From assembly GCA_025060195.1 (NCBI GenBank), contig JANXCQ010000004.1, positions 1 to 64,000 on the forward strand: a stretch of DNA of 64,000 nucleotides, read 5' to 3'. Shown here in pieces: positions 27,664 to 37,160 of the stretch; the stretch's first letter is position 1; the number at the start of each line of letters is the position of its first letter. This stretch comes from Gemmatales bacterium. GTDB taxonomy: Bacteria > Planctomycetota > Planctomycetia > Gemmatales > HRBIN36. The position numbers and the translations under genes are program-made. The notes under the pieces are model-generated. The model saw nothing but the letters and a program-made list of their open reading frames with translations. It did not search any database and was not told the DNA's origin.

Positions 27664-28497
27664 CTAGTCACGACGCGCTTGGAAATATAAAGTTCGCCCT
27701 TGGTCAAACTCAGCCAACGAGAAGCCCGCCCGTTGATAGAGCCAACGCGCTCGCGCTTCGGCCTGTCCAGGAGCTGGTGTCGTGCGGGAGCGCTGCGCGT
27801 GTCCTGTTTTGACCAATTCTGCCTGCCGCCATGGGAATAACTCGCCATACGTAGTACTTTCTGGCCCAATCCGTAAATCCAGCGGCTCGCGAACGTCTGG
27901 TGCGAAACTTGTTGGTGGTGAAGTGACGCGGTCAGCCCAAGTCAAGGCAAGCACTGCCGCCAGTTGCCCGTCGCTGGAACAACGCTCGACCAAGCCTGTC
28001 GAAAGGACAATTTCCTGGCCTCGCCGATTTATGACGCGCGGCTCTGGGTCAGCCACGATTCGTATCGGTATCGGCCAACTTGGATTTGGTTGCGCTCGCA
28101 TCAATCGCTGGCACACGCGCTCCGCACGCTCGCGTAGTGCCTTTTCGCGGATTGGGGTAGCGTGTTCCGGCGCTTCTCGGCCAGCAATGCTCGTCGGCTC
28201 GGTCAACGAGTTGATCCCTTGCGCTTGCCGAGTTTCTGAGGCAGACAGATTCGTAGCCTCAAGCTTCATAAGGCCTAGGGGCACGGATGGGGGGCCTCCT
28301 GGTATCGCGGAGGAACCAGAAACTAAATGCGTCTCTAGGGCAGCTGGTTTAGCTTGTGGAGACAATGACGAGGGGACTTCCAAGACTTCGGGAGCCGGCG
28401 CCAACGCAGGCGCCAGCTTAGGCTGCATCTGGCAACTGAGACCCGTGAGCAAACTTAGAATCGCCCCTAAGTGCTTAGTACGAATGTTTCTAAGCAT
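27664..28497 (-). CDS. Lipoprotein with an M48-peptidase-like domain that lacks its catalytic motif
   Basis: The 277-residue protein has a lipoprotein signal (LLTGLSC, Cys22), a Pro/Ser-rich linker to about 110, and a folded part. Residues 145-190 resemble M48 peptidases: IRIVADPEPRVINRRGQE, then IVLSTGLVERCSSDG and QLAAVLALTWADRV. The last piece aligns exactly with the family's QLAAVLAHEIAHV, but His, Glu and His of HEIAH are replaced by Leu185, Thr186 and Asp189. So zinc binding and catalysis are probably lost. A binding or structural role in the envelope is an inference. The frame is intact and there is no sign of decay. No good ribosome site is visible before the ATG. Confidence 0.7.
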   Translation of the reverse strand: MLRNIRTKHLGAILSLLTGLSCQMQPKLAPALAPAPEVLEVPSSLSPQAKPAALETHLVSGSSAIPGGPPSVPLGLMKLEATNLSASETRQAQGINSLTEPTSIAGREAPEHATPIREKALRERAERVCQRLMRAQPNPSWPIPIRIVADPEPRVINRRGQEIVLSTGLVERCSSDGQLAAVLALTWADRVTSPPTSFAPDVREPLDLRIGPESTTYGELFPWRQAELVKTGHAQRSRTTPAPGQAEARARWLYQRAGFSLAEFDQGRTLYFQARRD

Positions 28498-28653
28498 AGG
28501 ATATAGAATGTGCCTTAGAAGATGCTAATGACCGCGCTCACAACTGGACTTTAGATATTTGGCGCTTGCTGCTATTGCACTGCTGTAGTGGATCCGAAAA
28601 TGCTTACAAATCATATCTCCACCTAGTAAAATCATTCGTTCATTGCCCGAATC

Positions 28654-29760
28654 CTAGTTGATTTTCAATTGGGCGCGGGCTTGTTCCAGAACCCGACGAA
28701 ATTCGCGCTCAAATTGTTCTGCTAGCTGCTGACTATGCAGGATTAAGACGTTTTCGTCATTGTCCTTGTCGGCACTCACGCTCCAATTTAACGAGCCAGC
28801 TATAGTTATTTGACCATCCAGGATCGCCAACTTATGATGCATGTTATATTTGTTTCCGTCCAGATAAACCCGGATCGGGTTGCCGACAGATGCTAGGAGC
28901 CAATACATCGAGTGATTAGCGACCGCCTGACGGCGTTCAAAAACTCCTGTAATTGCTACGCCATTCTTGGCACGTTCGATTAGGGCATCGGCAATGCCGC
29001 GATGTGTAAAACTAAATATCAGAAAGTGGATACTCTTCGAAGATTGCCGAATAAGTGCCTGGATTCGTTCGGCGACCCGGTCATGCGGAGCGAAATAGTT
29101 TTCCACCAGCGTGCCATCTTTGAGCAATACTTTCGAATTAGGAATTCGTTCTGCAGGATTAGGGGCCATGCCGAATTGTCGCTGCTCAAACATCCAACGA
29201 AACTTAGTACTATAGTTCTCCGCAATGCGGGGATCAGCTATATAAATACCATGATTATCGTTCTGCAAGGTGCAATTGTGGGTAAAATTCATCGAACCTG
29301 TCCAGACCGCTTCCTTATCGAAAACGATAAACTTATTATGCATGAGAGCACCATCCCGTTGATCGTGCACAACAGGGATTCCCGCTTCTTGCAATGCTCG
29401 AATGCTGTTTTCCTTTATATAGGTAGTTTCTGTAACCACACGAACGCGCACGCCGCGCCGGTGAGCCTGCAGTAAAGCCTGGGTAATAATTTCACTATCT
29501 AATTCGTGGGCGCAGACATCTAAACTATGCTGAGCTTTGGATATATAGTCAGCAATCACCCGCGCCACATTTCCGGAGTCGTAGGGAGACGAGCCAGGTT
29601 GTGTGAAATAAACTCGAATCGGAGAATCAGAGTTTAGGAGTTCGGATGTCTGTCTGGGATTTTGAACCGACTCTTGACATCCCAGAAGCGTAAGGAGGCA
29701 AACTATGTTTGCCAAGAGGGCGATTCTAAGTATGCTGAGACGATTGCCGAAACTGACCAT
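28654..29760 (-). CDS. Phospholipase D-like lipoprotein with two HKD motifs
   Basis: The 368-residue protein has a lipoprotein signal with LTLLGC (Cys28), then two PLD domains. The first HKD motif is HNKFIVFD (H141, K143, D148) followed by GSMNFT; the second is HHKLAILDG (H308, K310, D315) followed by GSLNWS. Both are complete, so the enzyme should be active as a phosphodiesterase, in the group with Nuc-type endonucleases and cardiolipin synthases. The lipid anchor places it outside the inner membrane. Its ATG overlaps the stop of the upstream gene (TGATG), implying coupled translation. Whether it acts on lipid or DNA cannot be told. Confidence 0.88.
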   Translation of the reverse strand: MVSFGNRLSILRIALLANIVCLLTLLGCQESVQNPRQTSELLNSDSPIRVYFTQPGSSPYDSGNVARVIADYISKAQHSLDVCAHELDSEIITQALLQAHRRGVRVRVVTETTYIKENSIRALQEAGIPVVHDQRDGALMHNKFIVFDKEAVWTGSMNFTHNCTLQNDNHGIYIADPRIAENYSTKFRWMFEQRQFGMAPNPAERIPNSKVLLKDGTLVENYFAPHDRVAERIQALIRQSSKSIHFLIFSFTHRGIADALIERAKNGVAITGVFERRQAVANHSMYWLLASVGNPIRVYLDGNKYNMHHKLAILDGQITIAGSLNWSVSADKDNDENVLILHSQQLAEQFEREFRRVLEQARAQLKIN

Positions 29761-30257
29761 CAGTTTCTCTCCGGCGCGTTGGCGTGGGTCTTCTTATTAC
29801 CGTTCGGCAGGCGCCAGGATTGACCGGTCTGGCGATACCAGTTGAAAATGTGGTGCAGAACAGCGACAGGGTCAGTTTGCTGAGGTGGTGGCAGGGGCCA
29901 AGGAAATCTTTCGGTTGCGGCCAACTGACTGGCGGCGCCTGGATTGGCCTCATAACACCACAGTATCAAAAAGCGCCGTATTGCTCGCGCCCAACGACAT
30001 AGTTGCTCTACAAGCTGGCGTGCCGGGACCGCGCCTGCGGTTTCCTGGGCGAATTGTTCGGCCTGTTCGACCAGCCATTCGATCAAAAGTCGTGCCTCGG
30101 GATCCTCTAAGCCTGCGGTGAGACTTTCATCGTCGAGGATGCGCTCGACAAATTCGTGCGTATCCCGCATGAATTGCCTGGCCCCATCAAGAACAATCAC
30201 CCCTAATTGGAACGGCTCTATAGCGTTGGCCGCGCCGCATAGCAAGTCCAAGTTCAC
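29760..30257 (-). CDS. Unknown protein coupled to the PLD gene
   Basis: This 165-residue protein has no family I recognise. It begins at a GTG with a weak ribosome site. Most of it looks helical and acidic (FVERILDDESLTAGLEDPEA, LIEWLVEQAEQFAQE, LVEQLCRWARAIRRFLILW), with a Pro-rich linker FPWPLPPPQQTDP and a C-terminal helix with HHIFNWYRQTGQSW. No signal peptide is present, so it should be cytoplasmic. The stop overlaps the ATG of the PLD lipoprotein, which suggests one operon. It could be any small helical protein. Confidence 0.6.
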   Translation of the reverse strand: MNLDLLCGAANAIEPFQLGVIVLDGARQFMRDTHEFVERILDDESLTAGLEDPEARLLIEWLVEQAEQFAQETAGAVPARQLVEQLCRWARAIRRFLILWCYEANPGAASQLAATERFPWPLPPPQQTDPVAVLHHIFNWYRQTGQSWRLPNGNKKTHANAPERN

Positions 30258-30415
30258 CTTCGGCAGGACGCCAGTACGCCAAACGAGTGCCTTCAGGCGG
30301 CCCGATCAACAAAACAAAACGCAATAGATACCCCAATTTAGACGGGCAAGCGAGACGGAAATATTTGTTCGTAAGCCAATCCGCTATCGAGCATGGCACA
30401 CGATGTCCCATAGTC

Positions 30416-31867
30416 CTAGCCTCGGCGGCGGCGCTTTTTCTTACGTTCCTTGGCGCGTTCTTTAGCGGATTTGCGATGGCCAGTACCCACTTTTGGTTTC
30501 TGCAACGCCTGCGGGTTCGAGGCGGCCAAGTTCGTCAGCCCCATCAGCAACTTAATCCGCTCCCACAAGCTCATCTGACTGACTTGGCGCATCAGACCGC
30601 GCATGAACTCAAACTGATCGAGGAACTTTTTCACTTCGTGCGGCTCGGTGCCTGAACCCTGGGCAATACGGCGTCGGCGACTCAGGTCGATGATTTCAGG
30701 ATGGCGGCGTTCCTGGGGAGTCATGGAGTCAATCATGCCACGAATGCGCCGCAACGCTTGCTCCGGGTCTTCGCCCAGCTCCTGAAGCATTTCCTCCATC
30801 CCAGGCAACGCTCCCACTATTTTGCGAATACCCAGGCGTTCCAGCTGTGTGAGTTGGGCTCGGAAATCTTCCAGGGTGAAATCGCCCCGCGCTGCTTTCT
30901 CTTGGAGTTCGCGCAGCCGCTGTTGATCCAATTCTTCCTGGGCCCGCGCGACCATCTGCACCAGCAAGATTAGGTCTCCTTGGCCGAGGATTCGTCTCGC
31001 CATACGCTCGGGGTAGAACGGCTCCAACGGCTCGATTTTTTCCCCCAAGCCAACCCACTTGATGGGCACCTGCGTAACTTCCTTAATGGACAGAGCCGCG
31101 CCCCCTCGGGCGTCGCCGTCCAACTTTGTGAGGATCACACCGTTGAGTTCCAGGACTTCGTGGAAAGCCTTTGCACTCCCAGCCGCATCTTGGCCCGTAA
31201 GAGCATCGCACACCAGATAGACTTGGTCAGGTTTCACAGCGCGATCAATCTCGCGCAATTCCTCCATCGGCATTTCCGCAATGTGTAATCGACCTGCCGT
31301 GTCCAGAATAACCGTGTCGTAACCATGTTTGCGTGCGTATGCGACAGCGTTCTGGCAAACCGTCAGGGGCTTCCCGTTGTCTTCTCGATACACGGGAACG
31401 CCAATCTGCTGGCCCAGTTGTACCAGTTGCTCAACCGCTGCTGGGCGCTGCAAATCAGCAGCCACCAGTAAAGGCTTCCGTTGATATTGTTGTTTCAGCA
31501 TGAGCGCCAGCTTCGCGGCTGTAGTGGTTTTGCCACTACCCTGTAGGCCGCATAACATGATTACCGTGGGCCGATCCTTTGCGAAGGGAATGCGATGGTC
31601 CACCGGCCCCATTAGCTGCACCAGTTCGTCATAAACGATCTTGACAATCTGGTGGCTGGGATTGATGCTGCGGATAACTTGCTGCCCGATGGCTTTCTGG
31701 GCCACACGCTCGATAAAGCCCTGCACCACATGGTAGTTGACGTCCGCTTCCAATAACGCGCGGCGCACTTCCTCGAGACCCTCCCGGATGTTGGACTCCG
31801 TGAGCCGGCCCCGACTGGTTAACTTCTGTAAAGCAGCCCCTAATGCTTTTTGAAGCGTTTGAAACAT
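30416..31867 (-). CDS. ffh: Signal recognition particle protein
   Basis: Ffh binds signal sequences on ribosomes together with 4.5S RNA. The 483-residue protein has the N domain (NIREGLEEVRRALLEADVNY), the G domain with GLQGSGKTTTAAKLA (P-loop, about 106-120), DTAGRLHIAE, TKLDGDARGGAALS and VGLGEKIEPLEPF, and the M domain from about 300 with a Met-rich helix MRGLMRQVSQMSLWERIKLL. It ends in a very basic run (KERKKKRRRRG). Length is slightly above the usual 450. The gene for 4.5S RNA is not visible nearby. Confidence 0.95.
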   Translation of the reverse strand: MFQTLQKALGAALQKLTSRGRLTESNIREGLEEVRRALLEADVNYHVVQGFIERVAQKAIGQQVIRSINPSHQIVKIVYDELVQLMGPVDHRIPFAKDRPTVIMLCGLQGSGKTTTAAKLALMLKQQYQRKPLLVAADLQRPAAVEQLVQLGQQIGVPVYREDNGKPLTVCQNAVAYARKHGYDTVILDTAGRLHIAEMPMEELREIDRAVKPDQVYLVCDALTGQDAAGSAKAFHEVLELNGVILTKLDGDARGGAALSIKEVTQVPIKWVGLGEKIEPLEPFYPERMARRILGQGDLILLVQMVARAQEELDQQRLRELQEKAARGDFTLEDFRAQLTQLERLGIRKIVGALPGMEEMLQELGEDPEQALRRIRGMIDSMTPQERRHPEIIDLSRRRRIAQGSGTEPHEVKKFLDQFEFMRGLMRQVSQMSLWERIKLLMGLTNLAASNPQALQKPKVGTGHRKSAKERAKERKKKRRRRG

Positions 31868-32027
31868 ACCTTTTCGTTCCTGTGAGTTCTCACGTGCAGC
31901 GCCGGAATTTGCTCTGCTTTAGCATTCTACGGCGGGTCTTGGACTTTAGTCTTCACCCCTCGTAAACTAAGTTTAGGAAAGTGGCTTTCATAAATTCATT
32001 TTTATCCACTAATTGAGGTGTGTAAAG

Positions 32028-32498
32028 ATGGCAGGCTTAGTCAAAGGCAAACTTATTCCGTTAGGTGGTGGCGACGAGATACCTTTGATCCGCGACCGTC
32101 TGGTAATCGGCCGGCGAGACTCTTGTGATATTTGCCTGAAATATCCGAACGTGTCGGCTATGCATGCGGAGCTCACTTTCAAGGATGGTTATTGGTTTGT
32201 GAAAGACCTCAATAGCACCAATGGCACGAAGGTCAACGGGCATCGTATTGTGGGCCAAAAATTACTTCGGCCCGGCGATGAACTCGAGATTGCGAAGCGG
32301 AAATTTCGCATTGATTATGAGCTTGCCATGGGCCGACGCGCCTTGGAAGAACTCGAAGAAGAAGACATTTTCTCGCAATCATTATTAGAACGAGCGGGAT
32401 TGGCACGCTCTACTGTTGAGGACGAGGAATTCTGGGAAGAGGATGAACCCGAGCGGGAGAAACGACGCCGCGATTTGGCTGACTTCGATACCTGGTAA
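32028..32498 (+). CDS. FHA domain protein
   Basis: The 156-residue protein has one FHA domain (about 15-95): LVIGRRDSCDICLKYPNVSA, MHAELTF, VKDLNSTNGTKVNGHRI and LRPGDELEIAKRKFRIDYE. The acidic C-terminal part from about 115 (LEELEEEDIFSQSLLERAG and DEEFWEEDEPEREKRRRD) looks like a flexible tail. The phosphopeptide-binding residues are kept, so it should bind phosphothreonine. I chose ATG 32028, with GAGGTG at correct spacing. It is transcribed divergently from ffh. This is the second FHA protein in the window, distinct from the one at 10482. Confidence 0.88.
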   Translation: MAGLVKGKLIPLGGGDEIPLIRDRLVIGRRDSCDICLKYPNVSAMHAELTFKDGYWFVKDLNSTNGTKVNGHRIVGQKLLRPGDELEIAKRKFRIDYELAMGRRALEELEEEDIFSQSLLERAGLARSTVEDEEFWEEDEPEREKRRRDLADFDTW

Positions 32499-32559
32499 AA
32501 TGAGCCGAGCGGTGATTTCCCCAGGGCCAGAGGGGTACGATATTGGGCAAACGAGCGCG

Positions 32560-33651
32560 TCAGGAACGTTGCTTTCTTGGAACATAAGGTTGCAGGCGTT
32601 GGCGTAGCCATTTCACCAAACCTGGCAACATTTGCAGGGCAGTGGTTTGGTTATGACGCCCGTTTGGATGGTAGTCGACTGTCAAATCCAGTTGACGTTG
32701 CCTGGCCACGTAAATGAAACTTTCCGCTTGAGCGTCGAGATTAAATTCATCGCGGCCCGCGTAGGCGATGTAGATGCTCAGGTCTGAACCACTCAACTTG
32801 CTATTTAGTAATAACTCGATGGGATTCTCCTGGCGAATGCGCTGAAGCGCTTGGGGCCCGCTACCAAAGGCTGGGTAAATCACCTCATAGGCTCGCACCT
32901 TGACCAGGCCCCACGGGCCAAACTTTCCGACAGGCTCGTACGGCGCAGCCATCACTTCGCGCCAACCCCAGAGTTGGGGATGGAAGTCGGCAAAATATGA
33001 ACCGCACGCCCCTATCCAACGCAAGTTCAAGGCGGGCATAATGCCGGCTACCGTCTGAAAACGATCTGGGTGTTTCAAAGCGATATTAAAAGCACCAAAT
33101 CCGCCCATGGAGGCGCCCACTAAAACGTGAGCTTGCGGCTCACTGCGCAATCGGAATCGCTCGGTGAGGAAAGAGTAGACGTCTTGGACCACCCAGTCCT
33201 GGTAATTACCAGCAGGACCGTTAATGAAGAAACTACCGAACTGCCCCGGACACAAACTGCCATCCGGTGCTGCCACGAGCAGTGGAGGTAAATCCCCACA
33301 GGCCACCAGGCGATCCAAGATACTCACGACGCCCAGAAAACTGGATACGTCTTGCATTCCCGCGTGCAGGTAGATCGCCAGCGGATAGGCCTGTTCCGCG
33401 TCGTAATCGGGTGGCAAATAAACATATAACGACTGCCGACGTTTTAGGGCGGAGGAGTAAATCCGGCGGTCGATACCGTGGCGGTCGGTGTAGTCCAAAA
33501 GCGTCCCCTGTAAGGCGGGGACTTGGCGAACGCTCCAACAAGCCCAAGCTGGGGGCGCGAATGCAGATTCTTGCCAAGCCGACGTCACAACCAGTACCAA
33601 CCCGGCGCAAGCAAGAAGACTCGCCGTGCCAGTCCGAGTTGTCTTCCTCAC
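32560..33651 (-). CDS. Secreted alpha/beta-hydrolase esterase (FrmB/EstD-like)
   Basis: The catalytic body resembles the putative esterase family: SLYVYLPPDYDAEQAYPLAI, LYLHAGMQD with oxyanion hole, and nucleophile Ser in LVGASMGGFGAFNIALKHPD. An Asp in AYAGRDEFN and His in NGRHNQ fit the rest of the triad. A signal peptide starts after a GTG at 33651 (VRKTTRTGTASLLACAGLVL... AFA), which I take as the start; the frame remains open to 33792 without a sensible signal there. These enzymes hydrolyse small esters, carbohydrate esters or S-formylglutathione; substrate unknown. It converges with the FHA gene. Confidence 0.82.
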   Translation of the reverse strand: MRKTTRTGTASLLACAGLVLVVTSAWQESAFAPPAWACWSVRQVPALQGTLLDYTDRHGIDRRIYSSALKRRQSLYVYLPPDYDAEQAYPLAIYLHAGMQDVSSFLGVVSILDRLVACGDLPPLLVAAPDGSLCPGQFGSFFINGPAGNYQDWVVQDVYSFLTERFRLRSEPQAHVLVGASMGGFGAFNIALKHPDRFQTVAGIMPALNLRWIGACGSYFADFHPQLWGWREVMAAPYEPVGKFGPWGLVKVRAYEVIYPAFGSGPQALQRIRQENPIELLLNSKLSGSDLSIYIAYAGRDEFNLDAQAESFIYVARQRQLDLTVDYHPNGRHNQTTALQMLPGLVKWLRQRLQPYVPRKQRS

Positions 33652-34128
33652 AGGGCGTCCATCACGAATGATTTTTCCGTAAATACCATTGAGTACTTGG
33701 CAACTTTTCGCGAGCGGCCGCAGGTAACCTGATATCGCCGTTCGGACACTTATGACCGCCCGTGACTGACGCGTGGGCAGCAAGGCCGGCATAGTGGTCG
33801 CTCCCGCTGTTACTACCCTGGTGTCGACGCCTTGACCCTGGCTCTGGCCAGTTATCGAATCAGGTCAGATTCGTTCCAATTTAGGAGTGGTGCAAGGGCT
33901 AGCTGCTGGTTAGTCTCATTGTAGCAGCAGCGCACTCAATCTGAATCTAAACTTTTGCCATGTCAAAAAATTCTTACGTCTGTCGAGTAGCAGATTGGAC
34001 GTGCAAGCGTGAAGTCCGATTCCAGTGGAAAAAAACGACCTGGGTTGCGACAATAACCACGTAAAGCCTCAGAACGTCAGGAAGGACGGCAATCCAGGCG
34101 GCAGAGCCAGTCGTCATATAGGTGACAC
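33652..34128. other. Gap before the ECF sigma gene
   Basis: This stretch lies between the esterase and the sigma factor genes, which diverge. The sigma-factor promoter should be here, but I cannot pick it out with confidence. No RNA gene is visible. Confidence 0.5.
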
Positions 34129-34713
34129 ATGAAGCGGGCGGTCGCGAGAAGGCCAGGCATGGCGGGCCCAGCACAGCAGCCTTCCGCCGAGGAAATGCTT
34201 CTGACGGCATTCAACCGCATGCGCGACGAACTATTAAGCACCCTCACTCTACACTTGGGCAACCGCGAGGATGCTTTGGATGTCGCCCAAGAGGCTTTCC
34301 TAAAGTGCTGGCGTAACCGTCGCGAGGTACTGAGCGTCCGCAATATACGGGCCTGGATTTACCGTATCGCTCTGAACACGGCCCGGGATAATCGCCGTAG
34401 CGGATGGTATAAACGGCGACGCGTTTTGGATGATGCTTACACCGATGCTTCCGCTTGCCCGCCCGCCCAGGAACAGGAAACCGAACAGCACGAATTTTAC
34501 CAGCACCTGCGCCGCGCTATTGCCAACCTCCGCCCCGAAGAGCGGGAGGTCTTTCTACTACGGCAAAATGCAGAGCTGACTTACGAGGAAATTGCCGAGC
34601 TCCGCAATGTGCCCGTGGGCACGGTGAAAACTCAAATGCGTAGCGCATTAGCCAAACTCAGGGAAGTTCTGCGTGCCCATGCCCCCTGTGTCCAGGACTG
34701 TGAGGAAGCGTGA
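34129..34713 (+). CDS. ECF-type RNA polymerase sigma factor
   Basis: The 194-residue protein has region 2 with LGNREDALDVAQEAFLKCW and VRNIRAWIYRIALNTARDN (about 43-85), and region 4 with LRPEEREVFLLRQNAELTYE and IAELRNVPVGTVKTQMRSA (about 134-180). This is a standard extracytoplasmic-function sigma factor. AGGTGACAC precedes the ATG. The anti-sigma-like gene starts 41 bases downstream, so the two form the usual sigma/anti-sigma pair. The start region is Arg/Gln-rich and not conserved. Which genes it controls is unknown; the local promoter may be auto-regulated. Confidence 0.93.
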   Translation: MKRAVARRPGMAGPAQQPSAEEMLLTAFNRMRDELLSTLTLHLGNREDALDVAQEAFLKCWRNRREVLSVRNIRAWIYRIALNTARDNRRSGWYKRRRVLDDAYTDASACPPAQEQETEQHEFYQHLRRAIANLRPEEREVFLLRQNAELTYEEIAELRNVPVGTVKTQMRSALAKLREVLRAHAPCVQDCEEA

Positions 34714-34754
34714 CGACGGGCTAGGCCTTCAGCCAGCTGAAGTAGAGTGGGAAC

Positions 34755-37160
34755 ATGAATCGCTGTAGTGAGTATCAACAACTTCTGCTGGAGCACCTTT
34801 ACGATGTCTTGGAGCCTGACGAGCAGCATCGGCTCCAAGAGCACCTCGTGGAATGCCTGGAGTGTCGCTCGGCTCTAGAACGGGCGCGCCAGGAGCAAGC
34901 GTGGCTGCGCGAAGCCGCCCGCTGGTCGTTTCCGGGCATAACTTTTGAGGCGCCTCTCGCCGAGGTGGCTAATCGCGAGTTCAGAGACAGCAACAAGGCA
35001 GCTGGCAGCTTCCTTACTGCATTCTTGTCCGAGAACTTACCGTTGTGGGCCTTAGCCGCCAGTTTACTGATTGCGGTGGGTTTGGCAGCTTGGTGGGCCA
35101 TATTCGTTACTGACGGCGCCTCACACTGGGCCGTTTATCAACCCACTGCTCCCTCAGCCGCTCCAAGAATATCGTCCGAAGCCCCTCGCAGTTCTGGCTT
35201 AGGGTCTGGGGAAGTCCTGGAGGAGCGCGGACAAGGCGTCCGGCGAGGCGCAGTACTGGAGGGCGCTTCAGTCGATGGCAGACAAAAAGAATTGCCAAGC
35301 CAAGCGACCGAAGCACTACCAACCAGGCAAGCAGGCGTACAGCCAAGTCTTTGTGGAGAAAAGCCGGACAGAGCCGCCGAAGGTAGGTTAGCAACTGCGA
35401 GTAACGAAGTTGGTTCCGCGAAACCGTCAGTTGGCTCCGGGACTTTCCTTAACGCAGCGGAGTCTGAGCAAACCAGCCAGCCACTGCAGGGCGCCCCTCC
35501 GATGCATTTGCACGGAGCTACCGGTGTGCTTCCAGATGCTGAAGTGGGGCAGCGTCTTCGTAGTGGCATCGCTCCGCGCTTAGAGTTAGCGCGACAAGCA
35601 CAAACAGGGTGGTTGACTTCAACACTCTCGGAATTCACAGCATTTCGAGTCAATCCAGTTTGGTCTTCAGACAACGCATGGGTGAGTGTGGAAATCATTC
35701 AGCTGGGCGATAACAACGCGGTTGGGCAAAAGGAAGCCTTGGCCCAGAATACCACTCGTGGCACCTCCAAGGGCGCTTTGAGTTTAGTGGCTCCTTCTGT
35801 ACCCAATACCCCCGCTCAGCAAGGTCAAGGTGGTTTTTCTTATGATAATTCCGGCAATGCGGCAGTGAATGTTTTCGGCCAGAAACCGCAGCAGCTGAAT
35901 ACGGCCCCTGACGTCGGCACCCCTGGTCCACCTCAGGTCGGCAAGGTCGTCAAGGAAAGTTTATCTCAGATGGCCGCGGCGCATCAATACATTGCTCGGC
36001 TGCCTCAACACGGTCTCATAACAGCAAAGGAAATCGCCTCTACTTCCATAGAAGTTCCCATCACCGTCGGGAGCGTGAGCCAATTCGCATCCATAGCCCG
36101 CATTGCGCTGAAGGAAGGCCAATACGTGCCAGCCTTACGTTTGCAAAGAGACCCAACGGGACAAGCTTTGCGCATTTATCTTGTCGCTTTAGAAGCGGAG
36201 CGGCTCGTTCCCACAGCCGCTATACAGCCCGCGATCTACGCACAACTGCTAGATGAGAGCGGGCAGCCTATGGGAGAAAGAGTGGCTGCTCAAGCGCGAC
36301 GAGGCGTACCTGGAGGGGAAAAGGCTACCTCAGAGTTCCAGCATCAAACTGCGGCTGTCTTCTACGAAATTGTCCTGCCATTACCCGCTCAACGAACTCG
36401 GCCACTCTGGTTACAACTGCAAGACCTGCGAGGCCACTTGCCAACTATTAGTCTTCTCCTGAAGGCGGAAAAGCAATCCGGCGCTCAGGGGCTCGAAAAA
36501 CCCGATAATCGCTTACCCATGAACCATCAGTGGCCAAGCCTCACGCCCCGGGCATGTACTCTGCCAGAGGCGGACGAATACTCCGAACTACCGTTGGATT
36601 GCTGGCCCGAAAGAGGATTTGACTGGGGTACTGCGCTGTGTTGCTTGGAACAAGAGTTAGCCTTGCAGCTTTCATTCCTAGCCCGCGATAAAGCAACAAG
36701 CGAAGTAGAGCGAAATGTTTATGAGCTTGTGCGCACCTATCTACGAAAGCACCTTCGCGAACGCTTAGCGTCCTTAGGTGCTGAAGGCACGGGGCCACCA
36801 TCATTGGTCTCCCCGGGTTTTCCTACGGCGCGCTTAGTAGAGTCCGAGCAAGTGAGTGCTTTTTTTCTCGGCCTGATGCCGAGCTCTAAACCGCGGGAAG
36901 CTTGGTTGGTGGTCGTGCCTGCAGGCCTGTGGTTAGCCCTCGGGGGTTTTGCTGTGGCTTGTGCTATCTTTGGGGCCGTGAGCGGTAGGCGGGCTTATTG
37001 GTTTTGGTTTCAACGCTTGCTCGGCGTGATTGTGCTACTTCAAGTTTTGTGGTGGGCATGGACGAGTGTTCAAGTCCAGGCACAGCAGAAGCGAGTTCCT
37101 GCAAATAGTTCAGAACCACTCTCCACTTTGCAGAAGAGTGTGACCGAGTTACGACCCTAG
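34755..37160 (+). CDS. Very large membrane anti-sigma-like protein with zinc finger
   Basis: The first 45 residues are a zinc-finger anti-sigma domain: MNRCSEYQQLLLEHLYDVLE and HLVECLECRSALERA (HxxxCxxC). A membrane helix follows at about 94-118 (LWALAASLLIAVGLAAWWAI). Then comes a long extracytoplasmic part of about 600 residues, rich in Gln, Ala and Pro, with no fold I recognise. Near the C-terminus are two more hydrophobic segments (AWLVVVPAGLWLALGGFAVA and FQRLLGVIVLLQVLWWAW). Typical anti-sigma factors have about 200-300 residues, so 801 is exceptional. It should hold the sigma factor at the membrane until an outside signal is sensed; that is an inference. A ribosome site, GAGTGGG, precedes the ATG. 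Confidence 0.82.
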   Translation: MNRCSEYQQLLLEHLYDVLEPDEQHRLQEHLVECLECRSALERARQEQAWLREAARWSFPGITFEAPLAEVANREFRDSNKAAGSFLTAFLSENLPLWALAASLLIAVGLAAWWAIFVTDGASHWAVYQPTAPSAAPRISSEAPRSSGLGSGEVLEERGQGVRRGAVLEGASVDGRQKELPSQATEALPTRQAGVQPSLCGEKPDRAAEGRLATASNEVGSAKPSVGSGTFLNAAESEQTSQPLQGAPPMHLHGATGVLPDAEVGQRLRSGIAPRLELARQAQTGWLTSTLSEFTAFRVNPVWSSDNAWVSVEIIQLGDNNAVGQKEALAQNTTRGTSKGALSLVAPSVPNTPAQQGQGGFSYDNSGNAAVNVFGQKPQQLNTAPDVGTPGPPQVGKVVKESLSQMAAAHQYIARLPQHGLITAKEIASTSIEVPITVGSVSQFASIARIALKEGQYVPALRLQRDPTGQALRIYLVALEAERLVPTAAIQPAIYAQLLDESGQPMGERVAAQARRGVPGGEKATSEFQHQTAAVFYEIVLPLPAQRTRPLWLQLQDLRGHLPTISLLLKAEKQSGAQGLEKPDNRLPMNHQWPSLTPRACTLPEADEYSELPLDCWPERGFDWGTALCCLEQELALQLSFLARDKATSEVERNVYELVRTYLRKHLRERLASLGAEGTGPPSLVSPGFPTARLVESEQVSAFFLGLMPSSKPREAWLVVVPAGLWLALGGFAVACAIFGAVSGRRAYWFWFQRLLGVIVLLQVLWWAWTSVQVQAQQKRVPANSSEPLSTLQKSVTELRP

